A stretch of 64,000 nt of DNA from JBMDXK01 sp048594375 (GTDB lineage Bacteria; Pseudomonadota; Alphaproteobacteria; Rhizobiales; Methylopilaceae), in assembly GCA_048594375.1 (NCBI GenBank), contig JBMDXK010000034.1:124001-188000 (forward strand), read 5' to 3'. The notes beneath the pieces were generated by a model. It searched no databases and was not told the origin of the DNA. It saw nothing but the letters and a program-made list of their open reading frames with translations. The stretch's first letter is position 1, and every line of letters begins with the position of its first letter. The translations under genes and the position numbers were made by a program. Positions 61,885-64,000 of this stretch are shown here, in pieces.

Positions 61885-62765
61885 CACGCCACCTCTTTCT
61901 CTGTGTTGATCCCGTTGCGGTCAGCCAGCCATTGCTCGATGGCATCCTGATGCAGGTCGAAAAACCGGAACTGTTCCGATTGCTTCATTTGTGCGAAGCT
62001 GGCACTCACCTTCTGCCAGCGCTCTTCTTTTTGCGCCGGAGGATGCCGGTCTAAAACCGCTATGGCATCGCTCACGCTGGAAACGTGGTTCTCGTCATCC
62101 AGAATAATGGTGATGATCTGCTCTTGCCTGTTTGCGGGTTCGTTTGCCAGCATCACCAGTTCTCTGTATTGATTAGCAAGAGGCAGTAGAGATATTTTTG
62201 CTCTTAAATCTTCTGGTATTGCTGCAATGCGCAGAAACTCAAAGACCGCGCCCCTTGATATTCCAAATGCCAGCTGTGCGGCTTCTGAAAAGCTTTTTGT
62301 GAACTTATCAACCAGTTGCACACGCTGTTGCTCTTCAAGTGAATTAGGTACAGCAGCTGTACTTAATTCTTTTGGCTTCCGTCCTGGCTTTATATGTGTG
62401 CGGGTTTCACGATAAATCTCGCACCAAGTCGCAATATCAACGGCACGATCCAGTACTGAAAGCTCACGGCGCACCATGTTCTCGCTGATCGTGCGCAGTT
62501 TAATGGCGCTTTCATCCGCAAAAGAACCGATATTATGCACGGTCGCCGCAATCTCTGTACGCCCTAACTGCTGAATAGCGGCCAGCCGGTGCGCACCAAA
62601 AATCAGGCGATATGTGCCGTCTTCCAGCGCCAGCACTTCAATCGGGCTAAGCTGGCCTTTTTCAACAATATCTTCGGCCAAAACTTGCGCCAGAACCGGA
62701 TCAACAACCCTGTGTTCCTGAGGAACCACAATGCTATTAGGTGAAATGTTTACAACGTCAATCAT
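61884..62765 (-). CDS. ParB/Srx-type DNA-binding protein
   Basis: A 293-residue ParB-like protein. The N-terminal ParB nuclease-like domain has VLAEDIVEKGQLSPIEVLAL, RLIFGAHRLAAIQQLG and ISENMVRRELSVLDRAVDIA (CTP-binding boxes C2/C3 style). A helix-turn-helix follows near FGISRGAVFEFLRIAA. Such proteins occur in early regions of B3-like phages; here it stands ahead of MuA and may help regulate it. Confidence 0.88.
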   Translation of the reverse strand: MIDVVNISPNSIVVPQEHRVVDPVLAQVLAEDIVEKGQLSPIEVLALEDGTYRLIFGAHRLAAIQQLGRTEIAATVHNIGSFADESAIKLRTISENMVRRELSVLDRAVDIATWCEIYRETRTHIKPGRKPKELSTAAVPNSLEEQQRVQLVDKFTKSFSEAAQLAFGISRGAVFEFLRIAAIPEDLRAKISLLPLANQYRELVMLANEPANRQEQIITIILDDENHVSSVSDAIAVLDRHPPAQKEERWQKVSASFAQMKQSEQFRFFDLHQDAIEQWLADRNGINTEKEVA

Positions 62766-62809
62766 TTGTGTCTCTAATGTCTATGGTTATTCAAAAATGA
62801 TGCATCCGC

Positions 62810-63223
62810 TTAACGGCGGGTGCGTTCTACCGCCCCAAACTCTTGGCTCATCAAGGCGCGGTTCACATCGCAGCTTTCCACTGTCATGCGCAGTACATTG
62901 GCAATAAACCGCCGCTCCCATTTCAGCTTTTTCAACACTTGCGCCAGAGCAAACAACGTCTCCAGCCGTGCTGTGCTGGCAATATCCAGCCCTTTACGCC
63001 GCGCTAGCACAAATTTACGGGCATCGTGGTTTGCCGGCTCAAGCTTGAGCAGCAGCGCCATGGTGGCGTTATTTAGCCGTTCAACAGCACTTAAACGGGC
63101 TATTTTCAAGCGCACCTTGGCAATTTCCCCAACCAGCAAAATGCTTGAAAGACGTGCTCCCCGCCGCCCTGCGCGGCGTATGCTGTCCTGATGCGATGTC
63201 AAAGCAAAATGTGTATAAATCAC
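62810..63223 (-). CDS. Hypothetical early phage protein
   Basis: A 137-residue basic, helical protein, beginning (GTG) IYTHFALTSHQDSIRRAGRR. It is unrecognised. The GTG at 63223 lies 7 bp after AAGGGG and avoids overlap with the upstream gene, unlike the earlier in-frame start at 63283. The two halves share no repeats. Confidence 0.6.
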   Translation of the reverse strand: MIYTHFALTSHQDSIRRAGRRGARLSSILLVGEIAKVRLKIARLSAVERLNNATMALLLKLEPANHDARKFVLARRKGLDIASTARLETLFALAQVLKKLKWERRFIANVLRMTVESCDVNRALMSQEFGAVERTRR

Positions 63224-63239
63224 AGCTGTTCCCCTTATT

Positions 63240-63473
63240 TTATGCTGTTTCTGTGGTGGCTTGCGCTGCAAGCATGGGATCATCTTCCAACCACTTCACA
63301 GCTTGACCAATAAGAATAAGAGCGTTACCGCCGGTGATAGCTGCAATTGATAACCGAGGATTTTTTTCCGCACCCTCAGTCAAATTCATAACCACCAATT
63401 CCAGTACTCTAACGGCTGTTTTCATGCTGGTAACTGCACCTTCCGCCATATGTTTAATCTGGTCTTCACTCAT
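63240..63473 (-). CDS. Hypothetical early phage protein
   Basis: A 77-residue protein, MSEDQIKHMAEGAVTSMKTA..., with a hydrophobic patch near ITGGNALILIGQAV. It is not recognised. GGAG precedes the start, and it lies 12 bp after ner, so it belongs to the first early transcript. It shares the first four residues MSED with the gene at 61310, without further similarity. Confidence 0.6.
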   Translation of the reverse strand: MSEDQIKHMAEGAVTSMKTAVRVLELVVMNLTEGAEKNPRLSIAAITGGNALILIGQAVKWLEDDPMLAAQATTETA

Positions 63474-63484
63474 CATCTTCTCCT

Positions 63485-63772
63485 TTAAGCCGCTGCTGTA
63501 TTCTGCTCTGGCTTGCGCTTGCCTTTGCGGCGGCGCTCCCGCTCTTCCTCATGCCTCCCGCGGCTGTAACTGTCCGGAAACAGCTCCCGAAAGGGGATAT
63601 CCAAAGCCTTGGCAATCGCATCAGCACCAGCACGGCTGGAACCGATAAGCCCATGCGCACAGGCACTGGCAGCCAGCCCCGCATCTTCTGCAATGCCACG
63701 CAACGACATTCCGCGGCGGTGGATTTCCGCCTTTATGGAATGCCTGTCCCATTTTATTGTCGTTTTACTCAT
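63485..63772 (-). CDS. ner: Ner-like early repressor
   Basis: A 95-residue protein with a Ner-type helix-turn-helix, WDRHSIKAEIHRRGMSLRGI and AEDAGLAASACAHGLIGSSR, then ALDIPFRELFPDSY. In Mu, Ner is the first early gene and shuts off both early and repressor promoters. The basic tail (RGRHEEERERRRKGKRKP) is longer than in Mu. It lies first in the early operon here too. Confidence 0.9.
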   Translation of the reverse strand: MSKTTIKWDRHSIKAEIHRRGMSLRGIAEDAGLAASACAHGLIGSSRAGADAIAKALDIPFRELFPDSYSRGRHEEERERRRKGKRKPEQNTAAA

Positions 63773-63945
63773 TTATTTCCCATTCCCCGATTGACTCCCG
63801 CTAGCGCGGGTTCTAACGATTTGGTTAACGGAAATAATGTGAAACTGTATTCTCATTAATTCCGCTTGTGAACATAAGATGCGCGCTACATCGCGCAATG
63901 TCAACATTGTTTTGCGCAATAAGCGTATTTTTTTGCGCACACAGA
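63773..63945. promoter_or_regulatory. Early promoter, operator and GCGCA sites
   Basis: On the minus strand TTGACA (63904-63899), a 19-bp gap and TCTTAT (63879-63874) may be the early promoter. The perfect dyad CAATGT/ACATTG (63896-63909) overlaps its -35 box. GCGCA-type sites: TGTAGCGCGCATCTTATG (63890-63873), TTGCGCAAAACAATG (63919-63905) and GTGCGCAAAAAAATACG (63940-63924). The first matches the right-end sites for 11 bases. These may be operators, the transposition enhancer or the left end. Confidence 0.55.
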
Positions 63946-64000
63946 TACTTAACCATAAGAAACATTCATTTTCTTGATGATTAGTTCTGTGATTTGGTGG

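Larger units (their letters stand above)
25145..64000 (-). mobile_element. Mu-like (B3-type) transposable prophage, left terminus not fixed
   Basis: About 38.8 kb of GC-richer DNA, with most genes on the minus strand in Mu order: ner, A, B, gemA, Mor/C, lysis, terminase, gp29, F, I, T, gp36, G, then a siphovirus-like tail module and dam. The right end is placed at tandem TGTAGCGCGCAAAATAT-type sites from 25145, about 50 bp after tRNA-Lys. Similar GCGCA sites occur at 63.87-63.94 kb; these may be the left end or the operator region. No 5-bp target duplication could be matched, so the left end may lie past 64000. All structural genes look intact, so it may be active. Confidence 0.88.

Noticed and set aside
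63896..63966. Matching 5-bp target duplications at both phage ends
   Set aside because: I compared the bases before the candidate TG ends (25129-25145) with those after several CA positions to the right of 63939; none gave a convincing identical 5-mer with TG...CA ends.

Overview
The window joins two very different kinds of DNA. Positions 1 to about 25.1 kb are an AT-rich alphaproteobacterial chromosome. The gene content points to the Rhizobiales: a rel/rpoZ pair, secD-secF-yajC next to an Mth938-domain gene and a squalene/phytoene-synthase-like gene, a complete aapJQMP amino-acid transporter, a bamE-chaperone-yceD-plsX-fabH-ihfA-merR block, and mitochondria-like complex I and bc1 accessory genes. 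The low GC suggests a Bartonella-like lineage, but that is inference. From about 25.14 kb to the right edge, almost everything is one GC-richer, Mu-like (transposable, B3-type siphophage) prophage whose genes run on the minus strand, so its left (early) end is at the right of the window.

Chromosomal part: partial rel, rpoZ, a NYN-domain protein, a family 5-type uracil-DNA glycosylase, two complex I assembly-factor homologues, SecF, SecD, YajC, a DUF815 ATPase, a Sel1-repeat exported protein, IlvD, MazG, DUF2842, AapP/M/Q/J, DUF2155, NDUFA12, BamE, a CBP3-type chaperone, YceD, PlsX, FabH, IhfA, a MerR regulator, DUF4105 and tRNA-Lys(TTT). A degenerate AT-rich repeat family recurs in at least five intergenic gaps of this part only.

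Prophage, in its own order (right to left): operator and early promoter, Ner, three unknown or ParB-like genes, MuA transposase, MuB, small early regulators, DUF3164, an antirepressor-like protein, a DnaA-domain-IV chimera, GemA, a Mor/C-type activator; then lysis (endolysin, holin, Rz/Rz1), gp24-27-like genes, terminase, portal, gpF, protease, decoration protein, capsid, gp35, gp36, gpG, tail terminator, tail tube, a frameshifted tail chaperone, tape measure, tail tip (DUF1833, NlpC/P60, TipJ), an esterase tail protein, a lectin-like protein, Dam methylase, and at the right terminus an MltR-like gene on the opposite strand beside tandem transposase-type end sites. A long non-contractile tail is indicated, because there is a tail tube and tape measure but no sheath gene.

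Observations that go beyond annotation: (1) a 32-bp perfect repeat before the protease gene and before the tail-esterase gene, with a weaker third copy before the endolysin, that looks like the C-activated late promoter set; (2) a 103-nt element with a 9-bp closing stem and several internal stems between gpF and the protease, a candidate structured RNA; (3) a GGGAAAC slippery heptamer joining the tail chaperone to a DUF1799 frame that has no ATG; (4) a 5' duplication of gemA fused to a DnaA domain-IV tail; (5) several phage start codons placed just after hairpins, three of which hold the Shine-Dalgarno sequence; (6) an MltR-like gene with an RN-x3-H (HEPN-type) motif at the phage terminus. No phage repressor gene is visible in the window; it may lie past position 64000.
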